Below are positions 1 through 8,046 of a DNA stretch of 29,919 bases, in pieces. Position 1 is the first letter of the stretch. Each line of letters starts with the position of its first letter. Under the pieces are notes generated by a model, which was not told the origin of the DNA, ran no database searches, and was given only the letters and a program-made list of their open reading frames with translations. A program made the position numbers and the translations under genes. Where the stretch lies: the NCBI GenBank assembly GCA_023435435.1, contig JAEYRW010000203.1, positions 1 to 29,919 on the forward strand, read 5' to 3'. This DNA comes from Bacillota bacterium (GTDB taxonomy: Bacteria; Bacillota; Clostridia; Christensenellales; Aristaeellaceae).

Positions 1-488
1 AACAGGAGCCGTCTTTGGCCCGAGACCTCGATTTCACCGCCCTGCCGCGCAAACCCAAAGTCGTTTAAAATCCGCTGGGCAGCGGTGTTCCAGGGGGCGG
101 TCGTCGCCATGAGATAGCGAACGCGCGGGGGGAATTCCCGGATCGCCATTTCGACGAGCCGGAGCGCCAGACCGTGGCCCCGGTGGTCGGGGCGCATGAG
201 CACGGTGTTCAGGTGTCCCACCCGGTCGAGCATCTCGGGGGAATAGCCGAGATGCTTCCCCAGATTCATGCCCGAGTGCCGGTTATGCGCGGCGCAATTC
301 AAAAAACCGACGAGCCGCCCGCCATCCGACACGCCAACCACAAAATTATCATATTCAAAGGCCCTCAGATACGCATCCTGGCTGCTGGCAACAAAAATAC
401 CCGGCTCCGTTTCCCAGCAGATTCTTTGTATTTCAAGCATTTCTTCGATGTAACCCGAATCGAGCTTCAAAAACTGCACTTCGTCCAT
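1..488 (-). CDS. GNAT-family N-acetyltransferase (C-terminus cut by window edge)
   Basis: Acetyl-CoA-dependent N-acetyltransferase of the GNAT superfamily; substrate unknown. The reading frame opens MDEVQFLKLDSGYIEEMLEI and is still open at base 1, so about 162 residues are visible and the last few are missing. The acetyl-CoA loop is visible as VLMRPDHRGHGLALRLVE, which fits the motif A pattern R-x-x-G-x-G/A, and it is followed by a late segment WNTAAQRILNDFGFARQG typical of motif B. The ATG at 488 has GGAGGG six bases upstream, which fixes the start. It is transcribed divergently from the CotH gene, with 162 bases between them. Without the substrate-binding part of a named family nothing more specific can be said; the GNAT call itself is secure. 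Confidence 0.85.
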   Translation of the reverse strand, partial: MDEVQFLKLDSGYIEEMLEIQRICWETEPGIFVASSQDAYLRAFEYDNFVVGVSDGGRLVGFLNCAAHNRHSGMNLGKHLGYSPEMLDRVGHLNTVLMRPDHRGHGLALRLVEMAIREFPPRVRYLMATTAPWNTAAQRILNDFGFARQGGEIEVSGQRRLL

Positions 489-565
489 GGGCACCCTCCA
501 TTCGGCTCCCACTGGCAGAATATGCTTCGCGCCGCCCTTCGGTCACGCGCGTTTACAAAATATTC

Positions 566-622
566 GTACTTTTGTCAGTACTTTATCATCGCAATATTAG
601 GAAATATCAGTTATGATATAAT
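566..622 (+). promoter_or_regulatory. Probable promoter of the cotH operon with upstream inverted repeat
   Basis: A TATAAT at 617-622 is preceded by TG one base away (614-615), making an extended -10. No good -35 lies 17 bases upstream, as is usual for extended -10 promoters. It sits 28 bases before the TTG start at 651. An inverted repeat GTACT-N6-AGTAC at 566-581 lies upstream, where an activator could bind. It is short and may be chance. This AT-rich stretch stands out from the GC-rich surroundings. Confidence 0.5.
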
Positions 623-650
623 GTATGTGTGATAAGGGGGAGGTGTCAGA

Positions 651-3600
651 TTGGCCAACCGGACCGTGCGCAGGCCGCCTGCGAAAAAGCGAACCGGGAA
701 AGGCGATCTCGTCGTCATTTCCGTCATCGGGGTCGTCGCCATCATCGCGGCGTTCATCTATCAGTCCATCAATTCCGACGGGTTTAACCTCGCGACGAAA
801 AAAGCGGAGGCCGAGAACGGCGCCGTCACCGAGATTCACGCGACGAGCGACATTCGTCTCAACGAGGTCATGTCCGCCAACGATTCCGCCTACTATACCG
901 TGGACGGCGAGAGCAGCGACTGGGTGGAAATCATGAACACCGGCGCCCAGACCGTCGACCTCTCAGGCGTGACTTTCGCCAAAAACGCCACCGCCACCGA
1001 CCAGTTCGTGTTTCCGTCCATGGCCCTCGCGCCGGGGGAATGCGTGGTGGTCTTCTGCGACAGTAAGAACCGCAACGCCGCGGGCTATGAGTTGCACGCG
1101 CCTTTTTCCATCAGCCGCGCGGGCGACACCCTGATGCTCTTTACGTCCGCGGGCACGGCCGTCGATTCCGTCAACGTACCGGACCTTGAGAACAACCAGT
1201 CTTACATGCGCGTGGACGACGCAACCTGGACGGTGACGTCCGAATACACCCCGGGCCTTGCGAACACCAGCGAAAATTACAAATCCTTTGAGACCGTGAT
1301 GGTCGAAAGCCCCGTTGAAATTTCGGAAATCATGGCAAAAAACGTCTCCTACGCGGCCCCGGACGGAATGCCCTACGATTACATAGAGCTTTACAACACA
1401 TCGGATGCGGCGGTGGACCTTTCCGGGTATCATCTCAGCGACGCGAAGTCCGACGTCATGAAGTGGACGTTCCCCGAGGGCGCCACCATCTCCGCAAACG
1501 GATACCTCGTCGTCTGGTGCTCCGGACTCGACAAGGCGGAAGACGGGGCCTACCACGCGTCGTTCAAGCTCTCCTCCGAGGGGGAATCGGCGGTCCTTTC
1601 CAACGAAAAGGGTCAGCTGCTCGATTTGGTGGACTACCCGCTTTTGAAGGCCGACGAGGCATACTCCAAACAGACGGACGGGAACTTTACCATCTCCATT
1701 GCGCCAACGCCGGGCATGGCAAATACGCAGGAAAGCGCCGCGCTGATCTCGGATCGGTTCGCGGCGCTCAATTCGATTGGGGTCTACATTTCGGAAATCG
1801 CGGCCTCCACTACCCAGCAGAAATATGACTGGGTGGAGCTTTACAACGCCACGGGCAGCGCGGTGGACCTTTCAAACTGCGGCCTTTCGGATGACGCGGG
1901 CAAGCCGCGCAAGTGGCAGTTCCCCGCGGGCACGGTGATCGAGGCGGGGGGCTATCTGGGCGTATACTGCTCGGGATTGACGGATGCCACCGGTTCGACG
2001 CTCAACGCGAGCTTCCGGCTGTCCGCGGCGGGCGGCTACAATCTTTGCCTTTCGACGTCCGACGGCGCGATCTTCGACCGCGTCTTCGTGCCCCAGCAGT
2101 TTGCCAACATCTCCTACGGGCGGCTTCCGGGCGCGTACGGCAGCCTTTATTACTTTACGTCCATGACGCCCCTCGCGGAGAATTCCGGCGACCACTATGC
2201 CAAGAAGGCGCTGACGCCCACCTACTCGGTCAAGGGTGGGCTCTTCGACGCCGGTGAGACGGTCTCGGTCTCGCTCACCGCCGGGGAGGGCGACCGGATT
2301 TACTATACCACAGACTGCACGGACCCCACGGAGTCCTCCACCCTCTATACGGGCCCCATCGCCATCTCGTCCACCACGGTTCTGCGCACCCGCGTGTTCG
2401 CGGACGACGCGCTTTCGTCGTACTTGGACACCCAAACCTACTTCTTCGGCCTTTCGCACAGCGTACGCGTGGTTTCCCTGGTCTCCGATCCCTACAACCT
2501 CATCAGCGACGAGGCGGGCATCATGGTCAAGGGCCCCAACGCGCTGGCGGAATTTCCCTACGGCTCCATGAACAAGGGCGCCAATTTCTGGATGGACTGG
2601 GAGCGCGAGGCGCACATCGAGATTTATGAGCCGGGCGGGGAGGCGCTGCTCTCCCAGGAGTGCGGCATCAAGCTCCACGGCCAGTACAGCCGCGCCATGG
2701 CTCAGCAGGCGTTCAAGGTCTACGCCCGCGCCAAATATTCCGGCAACGGGACGTTTCCCGCGGCGCTTTTCACCGACCGGGATTACACCGAGTACAATTC
2801 CTTCCTGCTCCGCTCCTCGGGCCAGGACGGCGTTCATACGCGCATGCGCGATTCCATCCTCACCGACCTCGCGGACGGCACCAGCGTCTATTATCAAAAG
2901 ACGGAGCTGTGCGTGGTGTACATCAACGGCGTCTACTGGGGCCAGTACAACATGCGCGAGCACATCAGCACCTACTCCATCTGCCAGTTCGAGGGCTGGG
3001 AGGGGCAGGAGGACGACATCGACCTGGTGAAGGCCAACTCCAACGTCATGCAGGGCTCCAACGACACCTACGCGGATCTGCTGACATGGATCAAGAAAAA
3101 CAACATGAACACCGACGAGGCGTACAGCCACATCGGCTCAGTCATCGACATACAGAACTTTATCGAGTACATGTCCGTCGAAATATTCACGGGCAACACA
3201 GATACCCTCAACGTGAAGCGCTACCGCAACGCCAACGACGACGGCCTCTGGCGCTGGTGCCTGTTCGACCTGGACTGGGCGTTTTACACCGACACCAACT
3301 CCATCCGCCGCTGGCTCACCCCGGGCGGCATGGGCAACGGGAACCGCACCAACAACGATCTGTTCGTCGCGTGCATGAAAAACGACCGCTTCCGGGACGA
3401 ATTCCTCACCTATTTCGGGCAGCAGCTCGCGACGACCTACTCCACGAAAAGCGTGCTCTCGAAGATTGAGGAGCGCTACAACGCGCTTTTGCCGGAGCTT
3501 CCCGCGCAGTTCGCCAAGTGGGGCATGACGGAGACGGAATACAAATCGGAGCTCAAGATACTGGTCTCCTACGCGGAGGACAGGCCCACAAAGCTCATCG

Positions 3601-3701
3601 GCTGGTTCAAGGACGCGCTCGATCTTTCCAATGACGAGATGCAGACCTACTTCGGCGCGGCGTATCAGGCGGTCAAGGACTACGAAAATTCGGGCGACTA
3701 G
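651..3701 (+). CDS. Membrane-anchored CotH-family protein kinase with three lamin-tail domains
   Basis: 1016 residues. CotH proteins are atypical protein kinases, known from the Bacillus spore coat; many bacterial members are surface proteins. A basic N-terminus is followed by one membrane helix (about residues 20-38), so the rest should be outside the cell. Then come three lamin-tail-like domains (about 68-204, 223-359, 377-511), each with DWVEIMN/DYIELYN/DWVELYN, VDLSG/VDLSN and CSG-type motifs. Next is a chitobiase/hexosaminidase C-terminal-like beta domain (about 523-602, RIYYTTDCTDPT). The CotH domain fills about 602-1013, with RSSGQDG near 721, the segment YINGVYWGQYNMREH, and FDLDW near 872, the conserved acidic active-site segment of the family. 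The start is TTG at 651, behind GGGGGAGG at 636-643. It is first in an operon with VTC and DUF4956 genes. Its target is unknown. Confidence 0.88.
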   Translation: MANRTVRRPPAKKRTGKGDLVVISVIGVVAIIAAFIYQSINSDGFNLATKKAEAENGAVTEIHATSDIRLNEVMSANDSAYYTVDGESSDWVEIMNTGAQTVDLSGVTFAKNATATDQFVFPSMALAPGECVVVFCDSKNRNAAGYELHAPFSISRAGDTLMLFTSAGTAVDSVNVPDLENNQSYMRVDDATWTVTSEYTPGLANTSENYKSFETVMVESPVEISEIMAKNVSYAAPDGMPYDYIELYNTSDAAVDLSGYHLSDAKSDVMKWTFPEGATISANGYLVVWCSGLDKAEDGAYHASFKLSSEGESAVLSNEKGQLLDLVDYPLLKADEAYSKQTDGNFTISIAPTPGMANTQESAALISDRFAALNSIGVYISEIAASTTQQKYDWVELYNATGSAVDLSNCGLSDDAGKPRKWQFPAGTVIEAGGYLGVYCSGLTDATGSTLNASFRLSAAGGYNLCLSTSDGAIFDRVFVPQQFANISYGRLPGAYGSLYYFTSMTPLAENSGDHYAKKALTPTYSVKGGLFDAGETVSVSLTAGEGDRIYYTTDCTDPTESSTLYTGPIAISSTTVLRTRVFADDALSSYLDTQTYFFGLSHSVRVVSLVSDPYNLISDEAGIMVKGPNALAEFPYGSMNKGANFWMDWEREAHIEIYEPGGEALLSQECGIKLHGQYSRAMAQQAFKVYARAKYSGNGTFPAALFTDRDYTEYNSFLLRSSGQDGVHTRMRDSILTDLADGTSVYYQKTELCVVYINGVYWGQYNMREHISTYSICQFEGWEGQEDDIDLVKANSNVMQGSNDTYADLLTWIKKNNMNTDEAYSHIGSVIDIQNFIEYMSVEIFTGNTDTLNVKRYRNANDDGLWRWCLFDLDWAFYTDTNSIRRWLTPGGMGNGNRTNNDLFVACMKNDRFRDEFLTYFGQQLATTYSTKSVLSKIEERYNALLPELPAQFAKWGMTETEYKSELKILVSYAEDRPTKLIGWFKDALDLSNDEMQTYFGAAYQAVKDYENSGD

Positions 3702-3714
3702 GCGGAGGAGAGAT

Positions 3715-4422
3715 ATGCAGGCAGGAAAGAGGCAGGCGCTCCCCGCGCGCCACGAGCTGAAATACTTTGTCAATCCCGCGGAGCTCGACGTTTTGCGCAA
3801 AAGGCTTTCCCCGGTTTTGCGGCTTGACCCGCACTGCCAATGGGGCCCGTATAAAATCCGCTCCCTGTACTTTGACGACGCGTTCGATACCGCGCTTCGG
3901 GACAAGGAAAGCGGCGTCCTGCACCGCGACAAGTACCGGATCCGCATCTACAACGATTCGGCGGAGGAGATTTATCTCGAGCGCAAGCGCAAGGTGGGTG
4001 ACCTCATCCAGAAGTCGTCCGTCCGGATCACCCGGCGGCTGTGTGAAAAGCTCATTGAGGGCGACCCGCGCGGGCTGCAGGCGGCGCAGAGCCCCCTCAT
4101 CCAGGAAATGTTCCTCGTGATGCGCACGCGGCTTCTCAGACCGAGGGTCATCGTGGACTACGAGCGCGAGGCGTACGAGCATCCGGCGGAGGATGTGCGC
4201 ATTACGTTCGATACGAAGCTGCGGACGGGACTTTCCAGCCTCGACCTCTTCGAGCCTGGGATTCCAACCGTTTGCCCCCACGACAGGAACGTGGAGATCC
4301 TGGAAGTGAAGTTCAACGCCTACCTGCCGGATTTCATTTCGGCCCTTCTGGCGGGCGTCGTCGCGGAGCGCAGCGCCATTTCCAAATACGTGCTTGCCCG
4401 CAGATTTGAAAAACTGATTTGA
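3715..4422 (+). CDS. VTC-domain polyphosphate polymerase
   Basis: 235 residues, a lone VTC catalytic tunnel domain like that of yeast Vtc4, which makes polyphosphate from ATP at the membrane. Residues matching the tunnel are visible: K16 in RHELKY, SLYFDD at 50-55, the basic strand RDKYRIRIY at 71-79, E89 and K91/K93 in LERKRKV, R144 and Y149-R151 in RVIVDYER, E197-x-K199 in EILEVKF, and K224 near the C-terminus. No SPX domain and no membrane helix is present, so it is a cytosolic enzyme or docks on a partner. The ATG at 3715 lies 13 bases after the CotH stop and has GCGGAGGAG upstream. The neighbouring DUF4956 membrane protein is the obvious docking or export partner. Polymerase activity is inferred from family, not shown. 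Confidence 0.85.
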   Translation: MQAGKRQALPARHELKYFVNPAELDVLRKRLSPVLRLDPHCQWGPYKIRSLYFDDAFDTALRDKESGVLHRDKYRIRIYNDSAEEIYLERKRKVGDLIQKSSVRITRRLCEKLIEGDPRGLQAAQSPLIQEMFLVMRTRLLRPRVIVDYEREAYEHPAEDVRITFDTKLRTGLSSLDLFEPGIPTVCPHDRNVEILEVKFNAYLPDFISALLAGVVAERSAISKYVLARRFEKLI

Positions 4423-4460
4423 CGCGCACGCGTCCCGATTGACAAGAGGAGGATACCCCG

Positions 4461-5123
4461 ATGAACAAAAGCGCAATCCAGGATCTGTTCAGTTCCCAGA
4501 CGATCACCCCGGCCTCGTGGCTTACCATCATCTTTTCCCTGCTCCTCGCCTTTGCCGTGGGGTTGTTTATCGCCTTTATCTATAAGCGCAATTACCGGGG
4601 CGTGATGTACTCGTCCAACTTCGCCATGACGCTCATCATGATGACCCTTGTCACCACCCCCGTGGTCATGTGCATCAAGCAGTCCATCCAGCTCTCCATG
4701 GGCATGGTGGGCGCGCTTTCCATCGTGCGCTTCCGCACCGCCGTCAAGGAGCCCCTCGACACCGCCTACATGTTCTGGGCGCTCACCATGGGGATCCTCC
4801 TGGGCGCGGGCCAGTTCTTCCTTACCGCCATGACGGTTGTGGGCATCGCGGTTCTGATGACCGTCATGGTGGGCATGCAGGCGGCAAAGCTCAACAGCTT
4901 CCTTCTTGTGGTGCGCATGAGCGACATCTCAGAGCGCTCCGTCGCCCAGGCAGTCGGCACGCTCAAGTATTTTAAGCTCAAGTCCAAAACCGTCTCCGCC
5001 GCGGGCGTCGAAGCCACCTACGAAATTCGTGTGGAAAAGCACGACGCTTTCCTGAACCGCGTTTCCGCCATTCAGGGCGTGCAGGACGCGGCGCTGGTGG
5101 CCTACACGGGCGAAAGCGTGTAG
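4461..5123 (+). CDS. DUF4956 integral membrane protein
   Basis: 220 residues. Membrane segments are visible at about 18-41, 52-73 and 100-140. The hallmark of DUF4956 is the loop GALSIVRFRTAVKEPLDTAY (about 84-103), which here lies between hydrophobic segments. A soluble C-terminal domain of about 80 residues follows (mixed alpha/beta, ending YTGESV). The function of the family is unknown. Its repeated company with VTC polymerases suggests a role in moving or anchoring polyphosphate, but this is inference. The ATG at 4461 has AGAGGAGG upstream, and the gap from the VTC gene is 38 bases. It is the last gene of the operon, followed at once by a terminator. Confidence 0.85.
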   Translation: MNKSAIQDLFSSQTITPASWLTIIFSLLLAFAVGLFIAFIYKRNYRGVMYSSNFAMTLIMMTLVTTPVVMCIKQSIQLSMGMVGALSIVRFRTAVKEPLDTAYMFWALTMGILLGAGQFFLTAMTVVGIAVLMTVMVGMQAAKLNSFLLVVRMSDISERSVAQAVGTLKYFKLKSKTVSAAGVEATYEIRVEKHDAFLNRVSAIQGVQDAALVAYTGESV

Positions 5124-5145
5124 AATCTCTTTCTTCCAAATAAAC

Positions 5146-5182
5146 GCGGCGCCCGGGTTGGATTCCCGGGGCGCCGCTTTTT
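5146..5182 (+). terminator. Rho-independent terminator of the cotH-VTC-DUF4956 operon
   Basis: GCGGCGCCCGGG (5146-5157) pairs with CCCGGGGCGCCGC (5165-5177) across a seven-base loop, with one bulged G, and is followed by TTTTTA. It begins 22 bases after the DUF4956 stop. The stem would also form on the minus strand, 25 bases beyond the end of the mmsB gene, so it may serve both convergent operons. Confidence 0.9.
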
Positions 5183-5207
5183 ATCGCCTGCGAACGATGT
5201 GCGGGGG

Positions 5208-6425
5208 CTATGCCTGTTTCGGGCGCGGGCGCGCGAAGAGGCGGGAAAGGAAGGGGATCTGGACCTTCTGCTTGCTGGTGACATCGAAGGCGACGGCGGC
5301 CAGCAGAACCAGACCCTTGACGACCTTCTGCATGTTCTGGTTCATGCCCATGATGGACATGCCGTTGTTGAGGATGCCCATGATGAGCGCGCCGATGAGG
5401 GAGCCCGAGACGGTGCCCGTGCCGCCGTAGGCGGACGCGCCGCCGATGAAGCAGGCGGCGATGGTATCGAGCTCGAAATTCTCCCCCGCCTGGGGCCCCG
5501 CGGAGTTCATGCGCGCGGTAAAGACCACCGCGGCGACGGCGGTCAGAAATGCCATGTTGGCGTAGGCGAAGAACATCATCCTGCGGGTGTTGACGCCCGA
5601 GAGCCGCGCGGCCTTGGCGTTTCCGCCGATGGCGTAAAGGTAGCGGCCCGGCACGGTCTTCGAGGTAAAGAATGTATAGACGATGAGCACCAGCCCCACG
5701 GTGATGAGAACGACGGGCACGCCCTTGTATTGCCCGAGCTTCCAGAAAAACCACACAAGTGCGGCTGAAATGACCGCGCACTTGGCGAGCACGTACAAAA
5801 GCCCCTCCGCGTGGTCGCCCATGCGCTTTTTCTTCGCGCGGGAGAAAAGCTGGGCCGCGATGTAGACGAGGGCGATGAGCGCGCCGAGCAGCGCCGAGAG
5901 GAGCGCGATCATCTTTTTGTCCGCGAGGCCGAAGCTCAGAAAGCCCGTCGAGACGCCCAGAAACGCGTCCGGCAGGTTGGAAATGGTCTGGCTGTTGAGC
6001 GCCAGCAGCGCCAGCCCCTTCCACAGGAGCATGCCCGCCAGGGTGCAGATGAAGGGCGGAATGTTCACATAGGCGATCCAGAAGCCCTGCCATGCGCCGA
6101 TGAGAAGCCCCACGCCCAGCGCCGCCGCGATGGCGAGGTAGGAGTTCATGCCCCACCGGTTCATGAAGATGCCCAGGCACGCGCCCACCAGGCAGAGCAC
6201 GGAGCCCACCGAAAGGTCGATGTTGCCGCCCGTCAGGATGCATTGGAGCATGCCGGTGGCCAGGATGATGACATAGGCGTTCTGGTTGATGAGGTTTGAA
6301 ATGTTCATGGGCTTGAGGAGCACGCCCTTTGTGAGCGCGTTGAAGAGCACCACGATCACCACCAGCACGATCAGCATCATGTACTGCCGGAGATTTTTCT
6401 TAAGATTGACTGCCTTGCGATTCAT
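5208..6425 (-). CDS. mmsB: Multiple-monosaccharide ABC transporter permease
   Basis: 405 residues, the membrane channel of a CUT2-type sugar importer (MmsB/GguB/XylH group). About ten hydrophobic segments are visible. The family segments LTGGNIDLSVGSVLCLVGA (about 64-82) and IGGNAKAARLSGVNTRRM are clear, as is the late GGASAYGGTGTVSGSLIGAL stretch. The insertion RAKKKRMGDHAEGLL in the middle is the cytoplasmic loop typical of GguB-type permeases, which are longer than RbsC. The ATG at 6425 overlaps the end of mmsA by 26 bases, so the two are translated together. It works with MmsA (ATPase) and ChvE (binding protein). The exact sugar (xylose, arabinose, galactose, glucose) cannot be read from the sequence. 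Confidence 0.92.
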   Translation of the reverse strand: MNRKAVNLKKNLRQYMMLIVLVVIVVLFNALTKGVLLKPMNISNLINQNAYVIILATGMLQCILTGGNIDLSVGSVLCLVGACLGIFMNRWGMNSYLAIAAALGVGLLIGAWQGFWIAYVNIPPFICTLAGMLLWKGLALLALNSQTISNLPDAFLGVSTGFLSFGLADKKMIALLSALLGALIALVYIAAQLFSRAKKKRMGDHAEGLLYVLAKCAVISAALVWFFWKLGQYKGVPVVLITVGLVLIVYTFFTSKTVPGRYLYAIGGNAKAARLSGVNTRRMMFFAYANMAFLTAVAAVVFTARMNSAGPQAGENFELDTIAACFIGGASAYGGTGTVSGSLIGALIMGILNNGMSIMGMNQNMQKVVKGLVLLAAVAFDVTSKQKVQIPFLSRLFARPRPKQA

Positions 6426-7971
6426 CTTTCACGTCTCCCTTGCTCGCCTGCATGATGAGGTTCATGATGTGCTCCTGGCTCGCCGCCGCGCGCGCCACCT
6501 CGCCCACGATCCTTCCCTCGCACATGACGTAGATCCGGTCGCACATGCCGATGAGCTCCGGAAGTTCCGAGGAAATCATGAGCACGCACTTTCCGTCCGC
6601 CACCAGCTCGTTGATGATGGTATAGATTTCGTATTTCGCGTTGACGTCGATGCCCCGGGTCGGCTCGTCGAGCATCATGACGTCGGGTTCGGCAAACATC
6701 CACTTTCCCACCAGCACCTTCTGCTGGTTCCCGCCGGAGAGGTTTTCCACGCGCATCTCGATGTCCGGCGCCTTTACGCGCAGGCTTTCCCGCGCCTTTT
6801 CGGCGGCGCGCGCCTCGGCGTCCCCATCGATGACCCCGTGGCGCGACACGAACGCCATGCGCGAAAGCGTGGTGTTGTGCTTGAGCGAGCCCATGAGCAC
6901 CAACCCGTCGCCCTTGCGGTCTTCGGTGACGTACGCGACGCCCGCGCGGATGGCGGCGGAAATGGAGGAAAGCGTGAGAACCCTTCCATCCTTTCTGACG
7001 GTTCCGGAAATCCGCGTGCCGTAGGCCCGGCCGAACACGGACTGGCAAAGCTCCGTGCGCCCCGCGCCGATGAGCCCCGCGATGCCCACCACCTCGCCGC
7101 GCCGGACGAACAGGGACACGCCGTCCACCGCCCTGCGCTCGGTGTAGAGGGGATGGTACACCGTCCAGTTTTCAATTTCAAACGCCTTTCCGCCGATGCG
7201 GGGCGTCCTGGGCGGAAAGCGGTCCACCATCTCGCGGCCCACCATGCCCTTGATGATGCGCGCCTCGCCGACGGGCATGCCGCGCTCGTTGTCGAGCGTC
7301 TCGATGACCGCGCCGTCGCGGATGACGGTAATCTTGTCCGCCACGTACGCGATCTCGCCCAGCTTGTGGGAGATGATGATGGAGGTAATGCCCCGGTTTT
7401 TCTTAAACTCGATCAGAAGGTCGAGGAGCTTTTTCGAATCGATCTCGTTGAGTGAACTCGTCGGCTCGTCGAGGATCAGAAGGCGCACGTTTTTCGCCAG
7501 CGCCTTGGCGATCTCCACCAGCTGCTGCTTGCCGGTGCCGATGTCCTTGATGAGTGTCTCGGGGCTTTCCAGGAGTCCCACCATGCGCATGTATTTGCGC
7601 GCCTCGTCGTTGGTTCGGTCCCAGCTGATGACCTTCAGCCTGCTGCGCTCGTTTCCCAGAAACATGTTTTCCGCGATGGAGAGGTAGGGAACCAGCGCCA
7701 GCTCCTGATGGATGATGACGATGCCCTTCTTCTCCGAATCGCGGATGGTGCGGAAGCGGCACTCGGCGCCCTCGTAGACGATCTCGCCCTCGTAGTCGCC
7801 GTGGGGATAGATGCCGGAGAGCACGTTCATGAGGGTGGATTTCCCCGCGCCGTTTTCGCCCACCAGCGCGTGGATTTCCCCTTCCTCGACGACGAGGTTT
7901 ACGTCGCTGAGCGCCCGAACGCCCGGGAATTCCTTTGTGATTGCGCGCATCTCGAGCAGTGTGTTTGCCAT
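6400..7971 (-). CDS. mmsA: Multiple-monosaccharide ABC transporter ATP-binding protein (double ATPase)
   Basis: 523 residues with two fused ATPase halves, as usual for CUT2 sugar importers (MglA/RbsA/GguA). The first half has Walker A GENGAGKST at about 38-46, signature GTGKQQLVEIAKAL and Walker B LLILDEPTSSL. The second has the degenerate Walker A GLIGAGRTE, signature LSGGNQQKV and Walker B VMMLDEPTRGID. The weak second Walker A is normal for the family. The start was set at ATG 7971, opening MANTLLEMRAITKEF, because GGGAGGAAGG lies just upstream. The frame extends a further 20 residues upstream without a binding site or family similarity. It lies 75 bases downstream of chvE, with a hairpin in the gap, and overlaps mmsB. 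Confidence 0.93.
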   Translation of the reverse strand: MANTLLEMRAITKEFPGVRALSDVNLVVEEGEIHALVGENGAGKSTLMNVLSGIYPHGDYEGEIVYEGAECRFRTIRDSEKKGIVIIHQELALVPYLSIAENMFLGNERSRLKVISWDRTNDEARKYMRMVGLLESPETLIKDIGTGKQQLVEIAKALAKNVRLLILDEPTSSLNEIDSKKLLDLLIEFKKNRGITSIIISHKLGEIAYVADKITVIRDGAVIETLDNERGMPVGEARIIKGMVGREMVDRFPPRTPRIGGKAFEIENWTVYHPLYTERRAVDGVSLFVRRGEVVGIAGLIGAGRTELCQSVFGRAYGTRISGTVRKDGRVLTLSSISAAIRAGVAYVTEDRKGDGLVLMGSLKHNTTLSRMAFVSRHGVIDGDAEARAAEKARESLRVKAPDIEMRVENLSGGNQQKVLVGKWMFAEPDVMMLDEPTRGIDVNAKYEIYTIINELVADGKCVLMISSELPELIGMCDRIYVMCEGRIVGEVARAAASQEHIMNLIMQASKGDVKDESQGSQS

Positions 7972-8003
7972 TTTCGGTCCTTCCTCCCGGACAATTTCAA
8001 AAC

Positions 8004-8029
8004 GAGGGGGCGGGAAGCCCGCCGCCCTC
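8004..8029 (-). terminator. Hairpin between chvE and mmsA (partial terminator or mRNA stabiliser)
   Basis: GAGGGGGCGGG (8004-8014) pairs with CCCGCCGCCCTC (8018-8029) around AAG, with one bulge. On the transcribed minus strand it is followed by GTTTTG, a poor U-tract, so read-through is expected. A strong hairpin just after a binding-protein gene commonly protects that part of the mRNA and lets the binding protein outnumber the membrane subunits. The T-run of six lies on the other strand. Confidence 0.6.
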
Positions 8030-8046
8030 ATTTTTTGTCCCCCTGA

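Noticed and set aside
1872..3131. 419-codon antisense frame inside the CotH gene
   Set aside because: A shadow; the CotH frame has clear domain structure over the same bases.
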